From positions 62,001-126,000 of the forward strand of contig QNQO01005822.1 of assembly GCA_003290165.1 (NCBI GenBank): 64,000 nt of DNA. Direction: 5' to 3'. Source of the DNA: Berberis thunbergii. Lineage: Eukaryota; Streptophyta; Magnoliopsida; Ranunculales; Berberidaceae. Below the pieces are notes generated by a model that searched no databases, was not told the origin of the DNA, and saw nothing but the letters and a program-made list of their open reading frames with translations. Numbering within the stretch: the first letter of the stretch is position 1; each line of letters starts with the position of its first letter. The position numbers were made by a program, and so were the translations under genes. Of the stretch, positions 9,456-19,987 are shown piece after piece.

Positions 9456-11800
9456 ATATTGACAAAATTCAAGATGGTACTCCTAGGCTTCCAATTCTCA
9501 CTCTTGCTTCATGCCTTGGTGATTAAAACTATATATATAGATACCTTTTCCTAATTATTTTTGGATTTTTTGATAGCGATTAGTAATAAAGGATTACAAA
9601 GGCTTGTAATCTCAGTCGTGCGTTCATCATGTCTTGGTTGCGCCTTGGATGGATGTCGCATAAGCATTGTCTTACCCTCTTAATGTGAACAAACACACCC
9701 CATAAATTATATTTAGGTTGCACGAGAATGTTGAATAATATAAGGATTGCGATTTCATTTTTTGTCGGTCTCCTGATTTTAAGAAATATTTCGATGTATA
9801 AATAAAAATGCAATAATTTCAAGAAAAATACATGAAATATATATAATAAATTTCAAGGGTAAATGAAATATGTGAAAAACATAAGAAACAATTAAATAAA
9901 TCTATTAAACACATTAAATGAAACTAAATATCAGGAAATGAAACAAACATGAAATTAATATATAATTAGAAAATCAGGAAGTGGTTTCAAAAATCAATAT
10001 ATAAGTAGAAGAAATGATAATTAGAAAATTAGGAGGTGATTTCAAAAATCAATAAATAATTAGACAAAATGATAATTAGAAAAAAGAACCTTGAAATTTA
10101 CGAAAAAACTCGGAAAGTTTTTGAAAAAATCCTCGTAAAAAATTAATATTTGGTAATTGCTTTTAGTATTTTTATGAAAAAATGAAACTTACGAAAAAAA
10201 TCTCAAACTTTACAAAAAAAAAATGTAATTACTTTTTTCGCCATTTTTCTTTTCGAAATTTCAAAAAAATGAAAGTTTTGACAATATCTTGATTTTTGAA
10301 ATTATATTATTATAATCAATCAACTTGGCTTCTAAGTACATATATATTCATCAAAGTTAGCTGCAAATAGATTGGGTTTCACGTCTCACAGTAAACTTCT
10401 TCTCTGCAAATCGTTGGACACAGTTCTAAATGGAAGGCTTTCATGATTGGATAGATTGACTTGTGAACCCCATAAGCCATAAAAATATTAGAAGGAATTA
10501 CAAGTCTTAGCCTGACTTGATGTTTATTTTGAATTACAACCTAATCAAGAACTTCATTGGGTCAACAAAACCCATTTGGAAATTCTATTAATCCAACTCT
10601 CCAAATAGTAGAGATCACCAACCAATCTGATCCAAATATTGACAAAACATTTGATTATTAGATCTAATTGAAACTTAATTCCAATGATGATATGCTTAGC
10701 AGTTTGTAAAAATGAATTTATAGGTTGTACTAGAGAAATCAGAATTCTTCTTCAACAAACATTTGATTCTTGACATATAAGATCATAGGCATTGGACGAC
10801 AAAGTTTCATATTCAAACGTTTCATTCAATGTAACAAGAGTGCAACAAATTTTCATTCACATAAATGCTAAAAGAACTGGTGTGTATTATTGATGCGTCC
10901 AAGTTTGTTCTCTTGAGATCCGACTTATAAACTAAAGTTAGATTGTCAAAGACCACCTATTTGGTGGCCAAAAACACTTTCATACTTAAGTTAGTTAAAT
11001 GTAAGAGAGAATAAACTTGGACAGAGTATAAGTGTATTATGTTTACATACCTCCTTCGCGAATCTCTTATTTACCTTTTATAATGAGAGTAATTAACTCG
11101 TGTGGGACTTAAGCATGCAGAGCATAATGAGGGGGAACATTTCTCACAACAGTTTCCTCCTTCATTGAGATGTGTCATTGAGGAACGATTCCCGCCATGA
11201 CTTGTCCCCTTCGTAACGTCTCTCTTCTCTAAGGGAAGATGTTTGTTGGGCCTTAGATTTGGGCATTTAACTTTAGTCATGGTCCGTCATTAAATGTCGA
11301 TTTGGGCTTTAGTGATTGGACTTGTTATCCACATTAAGTGTGAGGTGTCGGTTCTTCGTGATGAATGATCTCTGCCACATGTATGGCTGTAATCAAAGGA
11401 CTATTTGATGTATTATCAATTATAAACACTTTATGTGATGATGATTGAATTGAAAGAAAAATCCAGATAACAACTTCATTATTCTTTTCCTTTTCAAAAT
11501 CACAATTTTTTTTTAGTTGCAAAACATCCATTACAACTGACAAGGAAATGGGAATATGGAGATATCATACACCATGTCGTCACCTAGGGGAACCCATTTG
11601 TATAATACAATTAGCAAGGATTATCTTCAGCTGGCATATTTTGTAACATAGCCTACAATGTTTTCTAGTCATTTTCTTTAAGTATGCTTTGCTAAACTGA
11701 CCGAGTCAAAACCAAATACTCAGATCACCGGAATAACAATCAATTTCGACATCTAACAAGCTCAACAAGTTGGGGAAAAAATATTGAATTCATTGAGCAC
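9456..11800. other. AT-rich region without a recognisable gene
   Basis: There is a degenerate direct repeat of about 60 bp at 9963-10085 (ATAATTAGAAAATYAGGARGTG followed by TTTCAAAAATCAATA). Around 10880-11340 the composition becomes less AT-rich, with short LTR-like phrases, but I found no TG...CA borders or target duplication. No coding homology. Confidence 0.4.
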
Positions 11801-11811
11801 AATGTTAAATA

Positions 11812-11957
11812 TGTATCTATAGGGATACAAATATAATTCTAACTAGAAAATAAAAGATAATTTGAATCCCGATTAATCTGGTATTCGTAAATAACTACAA
11901 TCCCTGTTAATCCGGTATTTCCAATTATATAACTAATATAATTACTATTCATGTTAC
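11812..11957 (-). repeat. Copia 3' LTR, 5'-end part
   Basis: It resembles 18440-18592 over its length and ends TTCATGTTAC, where the Tekay-like LTR begins. The missing border continues as TTAACACTTCACC at 16204, beyond the insertion. The left limit of homology was judged by eye. Confidence 0.65.
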
Positions 11958-13494
11958 TGTAACACTCGTTAAATTTTAATTGTGTTATTTAAGAGTTTTT
12001 GGATTAAAAATTAATTCTAATTTATTGGAATTTTTAGAAATTTAATTTTTTATTTTGGAGGGTGGGCGCCCTTAGAAATCGTGAGGGGGAAAATATCCAC
12101 TGACTCAGAAACATATTTTCATCTTTATCTTCTTCTTCCTCACACGAGAAGGTCTATGGCCCCTTTTCTTTTCCGGTGAACTCGGATGTGATCGAGCGAT
12201 TCAACGACTTTATCCGTCAAAACTTTTCATCTCTTATTCCTTTCTCCCCATCTTCCTTACCTTTTCCTTCTCCTTTGATTTCCCGCATAGAAACAGAGCG
12301 TGTTAGAGAGAAAGATCCCAACGAAGTTGTCTGTGACTGATCGGAGAGTGCAGTTCTGATCAGTCCTTCCAATGGTGTTCATGGCATTGTTTGGAGGTAG
12401 AAAACCCCACATGAAGAGTTGGTGGGGCTCTGGCTGGTAATTTTAGAAAAAACATGGATAGTAAGGTTCAACGGTGTTGATTTTGGGTTGTAAAGTGTGG
12501 GTGAGCTTCAATCCATGGTTCAGAGGTGTTGGTGGAGCTTGTCGAGCTTATTCCAGTGGATTCAGGTGAGTATGACCCTATTTAATTCAATTTCAGTGTT
12601 AATATTGTTTTGCATGTTAGTAATAAACCACTAATATTGGATAATTCATGTTAGGGGTGAGTAAGATTTTGGATTTTTGCGTTCCATTGCATGGATCAGG
12701 TCTGCATGTTTGTGTGGAGGTTTCTCTATCATGATTTTAGGTCTGATTGTTGTAAGAAAAAAAATGATTTGCATGCTTAATAGGGATATTACATCATACG
12801 AAAGCTATTTTTGGTGTTTTATTGGTAAACTTGAGTTTAACTCTTGCATATATGTTTTCATTCACTTTTAATCATCTAATTGCAACTAATTAAGTGGGTG
12901 TTTCAGCTGGGGTTTTGAGGGCTGAATTAGTGGAGTTTAGGGGATGTTCTAGTTGAGATAAGTGTTTATATGAATCAGGTCAAGGGTTGTTTGTTTCAAT
13001 TGAGCGTAGAGTTTTCATTATTATTGGGTTTCGATACTTTGATTGTTGCAATTTGATGGATCTAATATGCCAAACCCTTTGCGATTCTCTTGTATTTTGT
13101 TTGCTTACTTTGTCATATAGGATGTGCTTGTATAAATGCAACTGTTGTGGTAAGGGAGAACATTGATAACGGTGTTTCAAAAATGTTAATTGCTATTCGA
13201 CATACTGATGCATTATGATGTTATGAGATATTACTGTGATTATGAATGTGTTGGGGTTATGTTAGTTAACCCGACACTTGTGATGGGTCAGTAGAGCCCT
13301 AGGGTTTTTATATATATGTGACACAGTTGGAAAATCATTGAACATCTCATGGATAGTAATTACAAATTAAACTATAATTTCCCACAACAATAGCAAGATG
13401 GATATGCATATTGTGTTTGGTGCATATCACCATTCAACACTAGGAACTATATGAAACCTTGGTAGGGAGTAGCATTGTAGCCTTGAGAATGAGG

Positions 13495-13715
13495 TGGATC
13501 TCTCATCCAAGAAAGGAACTCCCGGTGCAATTGATCACTGCCTTGGCATTGAAGGTATTTAATTTTGATCTCTTATCAAAGAAAGGAACTTCCAGTGTAG
13601 TTGATAACTAACTCAGCCTTGAGGGTGTTTGATCTTTGATTCCCCACATCCAAGAAAGGAACTCTTGGTGTAGTTGATCACTGTCTCGATCTTGAGGATG
13701 TTTGGGCTTTGAATC
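13495..13715. repeat. Approx. 72-bp tandem triplication in the LTR
   Basis: Three units share CAAGAAAGGAACTC(C/T) followed by GGTGYARTTGATCACT. They are about 80% alike. Tandem units of this kind are common in the regulatory part of long chromovirus LTRs. Confidence 0.8.
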
Positions 13716-14261
13716 GGGTTGAATGTCCCTGGTGCGCATTATGATTTATGATTGGGCCGCACAAATGATTTTCCATGGTAATATATAGTCCAAGAGGCGA
13801 CACCCCACCTAAGAACATACATGCCAGGAGTGGTATCGGTGTGCATATAGAGGCATGTAAGGGTGAGACGTGTTTGGCACGTTGAACTAGGTGCAATTGT
13901 GGGAATTTATAGGATAAACTCATTTGCATTTATGTCGCTATTGGGTATATAGGAAGGTAAGCCCATTAATAGTTTACGAAAAATGACTTTTAGGGCTTAC
14001 TTTTCACAAAACAGACAATTTAGATACAATAGTAGATGTAATGGTTAATTTGTACTTACTTTTATACTTATATGACCAACAAATATTATTTTATTAGCCC
14101 AGGTTAACTCATAAAAGTTATATGACATATTTATCACTCCTAAAAAAATAGAAAACTTAATTTTATACTTTGATGACCAATAAAGACTCTTTTATTAATG
14201 CTTTTTTTTTTAAATTTTCTTAGCTATCTTTGTGTCAAGTTTCTTTTTTTCCTTCAATACT

Positions 14262-14495
14262 TAGGACTATTGATGCTAAAAAAAATCAACAAAGAAGTTG
14301 TAAGTGTGGCAATGATAATATCAAAGTTGAAGATGCAGGAAGTCTAACATCTTCCCAACTTCCTCCAAGTTCAATCATTGGTTTTTTTAAGAAGGTATGG
14401 TTCCATCAATTTATTAGTCTCCTTAAAAATTTAAAATTTGTAATGAAACTATTACATATCAAGTCATTTTTTGTGCAGAAAAGAATTCAATGAAT
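14262..14495 (+). pseudogene. Unrecognised captured exon-intron-exon
   Basis: An open frame (with SCKCGNDNIKVEDAGSLTSS and LPPSSIIGFFKK) ends at AAGAAG|GTATGG near 14395. A pyrimidine-rich acceptor TTTTTTGTGCAG lies near 14478. This is the pattern of a captured host gene piece inside the Pack-MULE. The IIGFFKK end resembles the SIDxFFKRK motif that opens some hAT transposases, but that is too short to assign. Confidence 0.35.
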
Positions 14496-14684
14496 GATTT
14501 GTCATCTGAAAAACCTATGGATTTAGAGTCATTGTTGGTGGTGAGAAATGTGGCTCCCACACCTCTAGTTACACATATGAACTCATTAGTCAAATTTAGA
14601 TGCCTAATGGGCCTTCACAGTATCATCTGTGTGTATAAATAAAGATCAAAAGGACATTGTAAACTATTGAAAGAAGAAGTTGGC

Positions 14685-14886
14685 ATGGAAAAACATGATC
14701 AAGTAAAGCTCATTTGTTTACAAGATTAGATGGGCACTTGAAATCAAGGGAGTGGAGTACAAATATGTAGAAGAAACTCTAAATAGCAAGAATCATTTGC
14801 TTTTGAAGAGTAATCCTATTTATAAGAAGGTTTCTGTTATCATTCACGATGGAGAAAACGGGATTAGTGAATCACTTGTTATTATT
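14685..14886 (+). pseudogene. Tau-class glutathione S-transferase N-terminal fragment
   Basis: An ATG at 14685 opens MEKHDQVKLI, the first strand of a Tau GST. After a small deletion and frame change the frame from 14716 gives VYKIRWALEIKGVEYKYVEE, then LLLKSNPIYKKVSVIIHDG and ISESLVI. This follows the thioredoxin-fold N domain of plant Tau GSTs, including the NP..KKVPV cis-proline region and the ESLVI glutathione-binding motif. The catalytic Ser of the SPF motif falls in the deletion, and the whole C-terminal domain is absent. In plants the intact enzymes conjugate glutathione to xenobiotics and hormones. Here it is inert cargo of a Pack-MULE, though transcription from the TIR is possible. 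Confidence 0.85.
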
Positions 14887-16239
14887 ACACATATAATAAA
14901 TATGTTATAATTCCATTGAAATGTAAAATTAATGACAAGTTAATCAAATTGATTTTATTAATTAATTAAAACCAAATTTATAATCATCATTAACTACATT
15001 ATGAAAAGTTTACCAATCATTAGCATAATGATTTGATTAACTTGTCAGTTAATGAAAACTTATAAAAACTTATAATTTGTTGTTTATAATTAAAATAATT
15101 AATATTTATACCTACCAGCGGCATGGAGTGAGAGGGGTTAAGGGTTAATAAATATATATATATAAAAGAGTCATTGTTGGTCATAAAAGTATAAAATCGG
15201 GTTTTATATTTGTTTAAGAAGGGTAAATATGTTCTATAACTTTATGAGTTGACTTGAGTTCATAAAATAGTCATTGTCGGTCATAAAAGTATAAAAGTAG
15301 GTATAAATTAGTCATTACATCAACTACAATATCTAAATGATCTATTTTGTGAAGAAGTAGGTCTTAAAAGTTATTTTTCAAATAGTTTATGTAGTTATAT
15401 GGCTTACCCGAAATAGGTGAACCTTGCTTTTAAGGTGATATGATGAGTTCTTTATGAAACTAGTTATACTATACTTTTTATAGTTCTAATGGTTTCCATG
15501 ATGTATTAATTAATATGGATTTTACTTAACTTCGTGATGCGTAACTATATAGAGAAATAAACCCTTATGGTTGTCACACTAGTAGAATGTGGTATATTCA
15601 CCTAGATGAGAAAACTAACTCATTGTTTTAGGGTGGTTTAGTCTAATGAAATTGGTCATTCCCGAGAAAAATGGTTTAGAGTACGACATGAATTCTTTCT
15701 AAGTGTTGTATATATTGCCAACTTGGAAGTATGTGTATATATAGTCATGAAGGTGATGATTTTCATAAATTGACGAATAGTTTGATGATTTAGATTATGG
15801 CGTGTTGATTGAAAATCTTACCCGATGTGAATCTCTCTTATTTCATCTTGTATCTCATATATTAGTCGCATCTAGGTTTACCTCGAATGTATAAACTATA
15901 TTATATAACATCATCATGGCATCCTATAGTTGTATGATACTGTTATGTATATATGGTTTGTTCATACCATCTAGTGCTGACACGTTTGCTTGTTTTGTGG
16001 CAAATGAGTGTCCCCCAACTGGATGCAGGTGGTGCTACAGGTGGAACTATTGTCAATACTCGCTTTTTTTAATGGTGAGTTAGCCCATTTTTTTGGATTG
16101 TCTATATGAATTTTATTTTATTTCTTTTGAAAATAAAATATTTAGGGTGGCATCCATCTCAGTTTTCAACATATTTCAATGTCTCGGAAATTGGGGCGTG
16201 ACATTAACACTTCACCTCAAGATGGTGCATAGATATCGC

Positions 16240-16948
16240 AAACGCCCAGCTTAACAAGTGAATCAGTAAAGACAATAATCTCTCTTAGTACCACATCCGA
16301 TTATCTCCCCGCTGTTGAGATCCTGATTGTAGTAGCAATGTTGAATCCACCAAAGAGTCAGAAGAGACGGTAGGTGGTGCTAGTAATGTGGGGACAAGTC
16401 TGTGGTACAATCGTCGCCTTTCCTTTCTTCCAACTAAAACGATTGGTACATCTATCACGAGCCTTATTCTTTTGATAATTATCCCACCACTCAGGAAACC
16501 ATGCTTCTTAAAGCTCTTTTTCTCAACATACTTAGTGTTTCTACAATTAATACAACTTCCATCTCCAAAACTTTGAGATGATTGATGAGTAAGTAAATTG
16601 TTCTCAAATTTCTTGATAGCCATAGCCACGTTAAAAGCGGTGTCCTAATTAAGCATGGTATGGTTGCGTTGCTCCTCAAGTCGGACAATTGCAAATGTCG
16701 TTTCGAGGTTGGAAACAGTTTAGTGCGAAAAATCTCTCCACGAATAACATCATAAATATCATCAAAATCAGTCATACACAAATAAACATGTTCCTCATCA
16801 ATCTTCTTATTGTGAGCCTGAATTACTCCGCCTGAGTAAAAGTGATCAACTTACGGTGATCAAGCTATTGCCAAATATTTGTCAGATCAGAATAAGAGGC
16901 AACTGGTCTACATGCCTGTTTAGTCTTCATGGCTTCGTGGGATTAGTT
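16240..16948 (-). pseudogene. Copia gag, C-terminal part
   Basis: Overlapping minus-strand frames carry gag-like segments. They include RPVASYSDLTNIWQ, then CMTDFDDIYDVIRGEIFRTK, and near 16560 a decayed zinc knuckle (SCINCRNTKYVEKKSFKKHG) in which the downstream Cys and His are lost. This zinc knuckle followed by a HG(Y/F) motif is the hallmark of plant Copia gag. At least two frameshifts and several stops are present. It continues gag from 17835-18050 on the far side of a solo LTR. Confidence 0.75.
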
Positions 16949-17839
16949 GTAGATGACAAGCACCCAAAACATCGAAATTTACACCCCTAAATATACAATT
17001 GTTAAGTCCAATCATCAAATAAAAATATTTCATTATGTGTATTTTGTGCATTTTGTAGGAATTCAAGCACAAATATCAAATCATGCATAAAGTGATACAA
17101 TAAGGCTAAATTCAACAACTAGAAGGCTCAATGGGAGTTCAAATGCATTCATAGGATTAAAGAATTTCAATCCCAAGACTCATGAAGTCAAGTCTACAAA
17201 GCAACAACAACTACGAATCTGGAGTAAATCAATATGAAGATTTGGATGTCCACATGGCCAACTTTATCATAAAAAAATCTCTACAATGCATGTTTCTTTA
17301 TTCAACTCCAACACTATTCCTTGTTTCACTCTACCACTCCTTGTTTCATTCAACCATGTTTCATTGTTTAACTCAAACAATGTTTCCTTGTTTCACTCAA
17401 CCATGTTTCCTTATTTCACTTAAACATTTTTTACCTATAAAAATCCCATACATGGATTTTTTTTTTGGATAGTTTTTTTAGCTGTAGTTTTTGGCTTTAT
17501 ATTTTTACTTGGTAGAAAAGTGCATGTACTACAATTTAATTACATAGAAGAAGTAAGTTTTATCTTTGTTTCTTTTTTTCAATCGTTTCTTTTTCCCCTT
17601 TAACTTTTAGTTTATTTTCACCATCCATTTATTTACTCTTCTCTTTATTCTTTAAATTGAAAATCAGATTTCTCTTCTAATTCATGTGAAGTAGTTGATA
17701 ACTCTTACTTCCATTATGCATTGTTGAAGTGTATTGCGGGTTGAAGGAAAATAAATAAATAAAAACAATAGATATTTCTTTGATTGATGTAAAAATTATG
17801 CAACGACATTAATGTCGATTTTTGGCATCAATCAGTAGA
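16949..17839. mobile_element. Solo LTR with perfect 5-bp target duplication GTAGA
   Basis: The element spans 16954-17834 (881 bp), starts TGACAAGCACCC and ends CATCAATCA. It is flanked on both sides by GTAGA (16949-16953 and 17835-17839). It interrupts Copia gag, and removing it joins the two gag halves. The parent family was not identified. It contains tandem phrases at 17285-17430 and CT-rich, AT-rich sequence. Confidence 0.85.
17285..17430. repeat. Approx. 20-25-bp tandem repeats in the solo LTR
   Basis: Variants of CTTGTTTCACTCAACCATGTTT recur about six times. The 96-residue ORF here is a product of these repeats and not a gene. Confidence 0.75.
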
Positions 17840-18050
17840 CAACCATCCTATCATCACCTTCATAATATTCTGCAACACCATCTCCAAAAGACTTTTTGCG
17901 GTATGAAGATGAACAGACAAATTCATCACATTCGATTCCATGACACTAATGAGCTAACCTTTCACAGTAGCATTCTCCATCACCCACTTCTCATAAGTTG
18001 CATCAAGAGGATACTAGTAAGATATCCTATCCTACCTCGTACAACAATAA
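17840..18050 (-). pseudogene. Copia gag, N-terminal part
   Basis: The minus strand reads IGYLTS, then YEKWVMENATVKG, stop, LISVMESNV and LHTAKSLLE. This is the conserved gag region of plant Copia elements (K-IGYLTG ... KW..EN..VKGWLINSM ... TAK..W). A stop codon replaces the Trp of KGW. An AC/AT microsatellite abuts its upstream side, and the second solo LTR cuts its downstream side. Confidence 0.72.
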
Positions 18051-18051
18051 C

Positions 18052-18110
<59 letters not shown>
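18052..18110. repeat. (AC)n-(AT)n microsatellite
   Basis: A compound dinucleotide tract in the leader region between the Copia 5' LTR and gag. Confidence 0.95.
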
Positions 18111-18111
<1 letters not shown>

Positions 18112-18179
18112 ACTTGAGACCAAAATGTGTAGTTATTGTTATTCAACTTTACACTATAAGGAATAAGTGTCGGTTCTAA

Positions 18180-18592
18180 AATCACAGTCAAAACTGGCGT
18201 AAGCATAACAGATACACTGGATGCATCATCATAGTGTAAGGCAACAACAACAACAAATCAACAAATCAACAAGACAACAACAAATCAACAAGAATAACAA
18301 ATCAACAACAATAAATCAGTAAGGTAAAAGCAAAGCAAGGCAAGAGCATAAACAACTAAGGCAAGGATAGCAAGGGAAACACAATCCTATGATTGTTGCT
18401 TTGATAAAATGTTAGATAAAACTATTCTAAATAAATCAGAGTTTATTCTATTCATCTCACAAAAAGGTATTTATAGGAATACAAATATAATCCTAATAGA
18501 ACAGAAAAAATAATTCGAAGGTATTTGTAAATAATTACAATCTATGTTAATTTCAATATTCATAATTAATATAATTACTATTCATGTTAACA
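18180..18592 (-). repeat. Copia 5' LTR
   Basis: It reads TGTTAACATGAATAG on the minus strand from 18592 and resembles 11812-11957 where they overlap. It contains a CAACAA-rich stretch at 18243-18320. The inner border near 18180 is approximate and no convincing primer site was seen. Confidence 0.6.
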
Positions 18593-18811
18593 CACAATTG
18601 TTATAAAGCTCTTCAATATCAATAACGAAACAATGTAATGGTCTCCTGGCGGCCCTGGAACCAAATGCGCTCTCATTATTTGAAATTGTTCATCCCAAAT
18701 TCAATCACTAATGTTGTTTGACTTTGTTTGCATTGACATTTAGAGGTGAAAATCTGTATTATACTATACAGTACTTAATTAGCTAGGTGACCATGTACAA
18801 AAATTGGTAAT

Positions 18812-18842
<31 letters not shown>

Positions 18843-19233
18843 ACAATATTTGTTTAGTGAATAAAATCTAATAAGGCAATCTTGGGGATAATGGTGTTCA
18901 TATTTTGAATTGTTCAAGTGATGGCTGAGGCAACTACTTGCAAAAATCAGGATGAAATCCACAAAGGTTTAGTGACCAATTACTATCATTCACTTTCATA
19001 ACGAAAATGGGGTTTCAATGTTCCTGTCCTCAAGTGCGTCAAGATTTTGAATTTCCAAAACTACCCTTACTTAATTTGAAATTTCAGTTTTATCTAGATT
19101 AAACTAAGATAAAGAACATGACTATAAGGGGTATATTATGAAATAGAATCAAGGACGTTTTTGACAATTTAATCTTTCACTTAATTGTGCTATGGGAACC
19201 TCCTACAACTATCCCCTGTATCTTTCCCTTATC
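18593..19233. other. Intergenic, AT-rich
   Basis: It contains an (AT)n tract at 18818-18842. No gene or named repeat was recognised. Confidence 0.5.
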
Positions 19234-19242
19234 TAATACGTG

Positions 19243-19860
19243 GAGTAATTTTACGCAGCCCGCGACTATAGCCCGCGAATGGAACGGACCCTCCCAGGCA
19301 CGTGCCATAGGGAGGGTGTCTCGCACGTTAGGAACCATTCATTCAACATGGGAAGGTCTGCGAATTGCAAGGGCCTGCTCCTCGCATCTGAAACCCTTGC
19401 ATACTCTCCTCCTCGTCGCGTCTGCTCCTCCTCCTCCTCGATTGCTCCTCCTTGACTGCTCCTCCTCCTCGCGCCTGCTCCTCCTCCTCCTCGACTGCTC
19501 CTCCTCCTCCTCGCACTGCTCCTGCTCCTCTGCTGCGCCGCTCCTGCTCCTCCTTCTTCTAGTATGTAATTTCATAATTTTGCAGAATTTATCTTCTGAA
19601 ATTAAAACTTAAATTTATCTTCAAAAATTTTATACCCTGAAATCAGATAATCCTGAAATTCATACTACTGAAATCAGATAATCCTGAAATTTATACCCTA
19701 AAATTTTTTACCCTGAAATTCATGATAATCCTGCAATATTTTTACAAATTTTTGTTCAATTATACTACTGAAATTCATGATAATCCTGCAATTTTTTTAC
19801 AAAATTTTGTTCAATTATACTACTGAAATTCATGATAATCCTGCAAATTTTTTGTTAAAA
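19243..19860. repeat. MULE left terminal inverted repeat
   Basis: It matches the complement of 24945-25525. It has an extra 13 bp between two AGCCCGCG copies near 19257-19280 that the right arm lacks, which is easily explained by slippage between those copies. The CTCCTC block at 19400-19555 varies in length between the arms. Confidence 0.9.
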
Positions 19861-19987
19861 AAAATAGATTTGATTAGATTTTGTTAATTTTTTTTTGTAT
19901 AAACCAATCATAATTTTAGCGTAGTTGTAAAACATTTTAAAGATTACATATCTGATGATAACTACTCCTTTAATAGGTATATAAGGG

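Larger units (their letters stand above)
13956..15418. mobile_element. Pack-MULE, non-autonomous, about 240-bp TIRs
   Basis: The left end (from GGTAAGCC at 13956 to about 14195) and the complement of the right end (15418 back to about 15170) align over their whole length. They share GGTAAGCC, GAAAAATRACTTTTA, TTCACAAAAYAGA, GATGTAATGRYTAATTT and CTTACTTTTATACTT-like blocks. Such long inverted repeats indicate a Mutator-like element. No transposase is present; the interior holds a Tau GST fragment and an exon/intron-like segment. A clean 9-bp duplication was not found (flanks ATATAGGAA and CGAAATAGG). It is inserted in the Tekay-like solo LTR. Confidence 0.78.
11958..16203 (+). mobile_element. 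Solo LTR of a Tekay/Del-like chromovirus
   Basis: It begins TGTAACACTCG and ends GGGGCGTGACA. These ends match those of the other Tekay-like LTRs in this window, which end GGGGCGTGACA beside a primer site. Neither a primer site nor coding sequence follows, so it is a solo LTR left by recombination. Flanks are GTTAC and TTAAC, a weak 5-bp duplication that may have lost a base. Removing the Pack-MULE inside it leaves about 2.8 kb, close to the 2.1-2.6 kb LTRs seen elsewhere here. Confidence 0.68.
11812..18592 (-). mobile_element. Copia-type LTR retrotransposon, minus strand, internally deleted and nested
   Basis: LTR sequence at both ends shares the phrase TATAGGRATACAAATATAAT and the border TTCATGTTAACA, whose complement TGTTAACATGAA is the 5' LTR end. 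Between them are gag pieces on the minus strand and, beside the left LTR, a Copia-like polypurine tract (complement CATCTTGAGGTGAAG). No pol sequence is present, so gag runs straight into the tract. A Tekay-like solo LTR splits the left LTR border, and a second solo LTR splits gag. Target-site duplications could not be fixed because the outer edge of the left LTR is unclear. Confidence 0.75.

Noticed and set aside
11793..11803. Possible Copia target duplication CACAA before TGTTAAATATG
   Set aside because: The CACAA also lies within the region of LTR similarity (compare CTCACAAAAAGG near 18455), so it is not a border.
14880..15160. AT-rich inverted repeats between the GST fragment and the right TIR
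   Set aside because: Short TTAATTAATTAA-type palindromes in AT-rich DNA; no more than expected by chance.
17822..18112. Plus-strand ORF ending in His/Thr and Tyr/Ile repeats
   Set aside because: Its tail is the AC/AT microsatellite, and the real homology (Copia gag) is on the other strand.
19339..19575. Minus-strand Arg/Glu-rich ORF over the left MULE TIR
   Set aside because: It is the translation of the CTCCTC/GAGGAG triplet block; similar frames appear in the right TIR at 25138-25535. There is no conserved protein.
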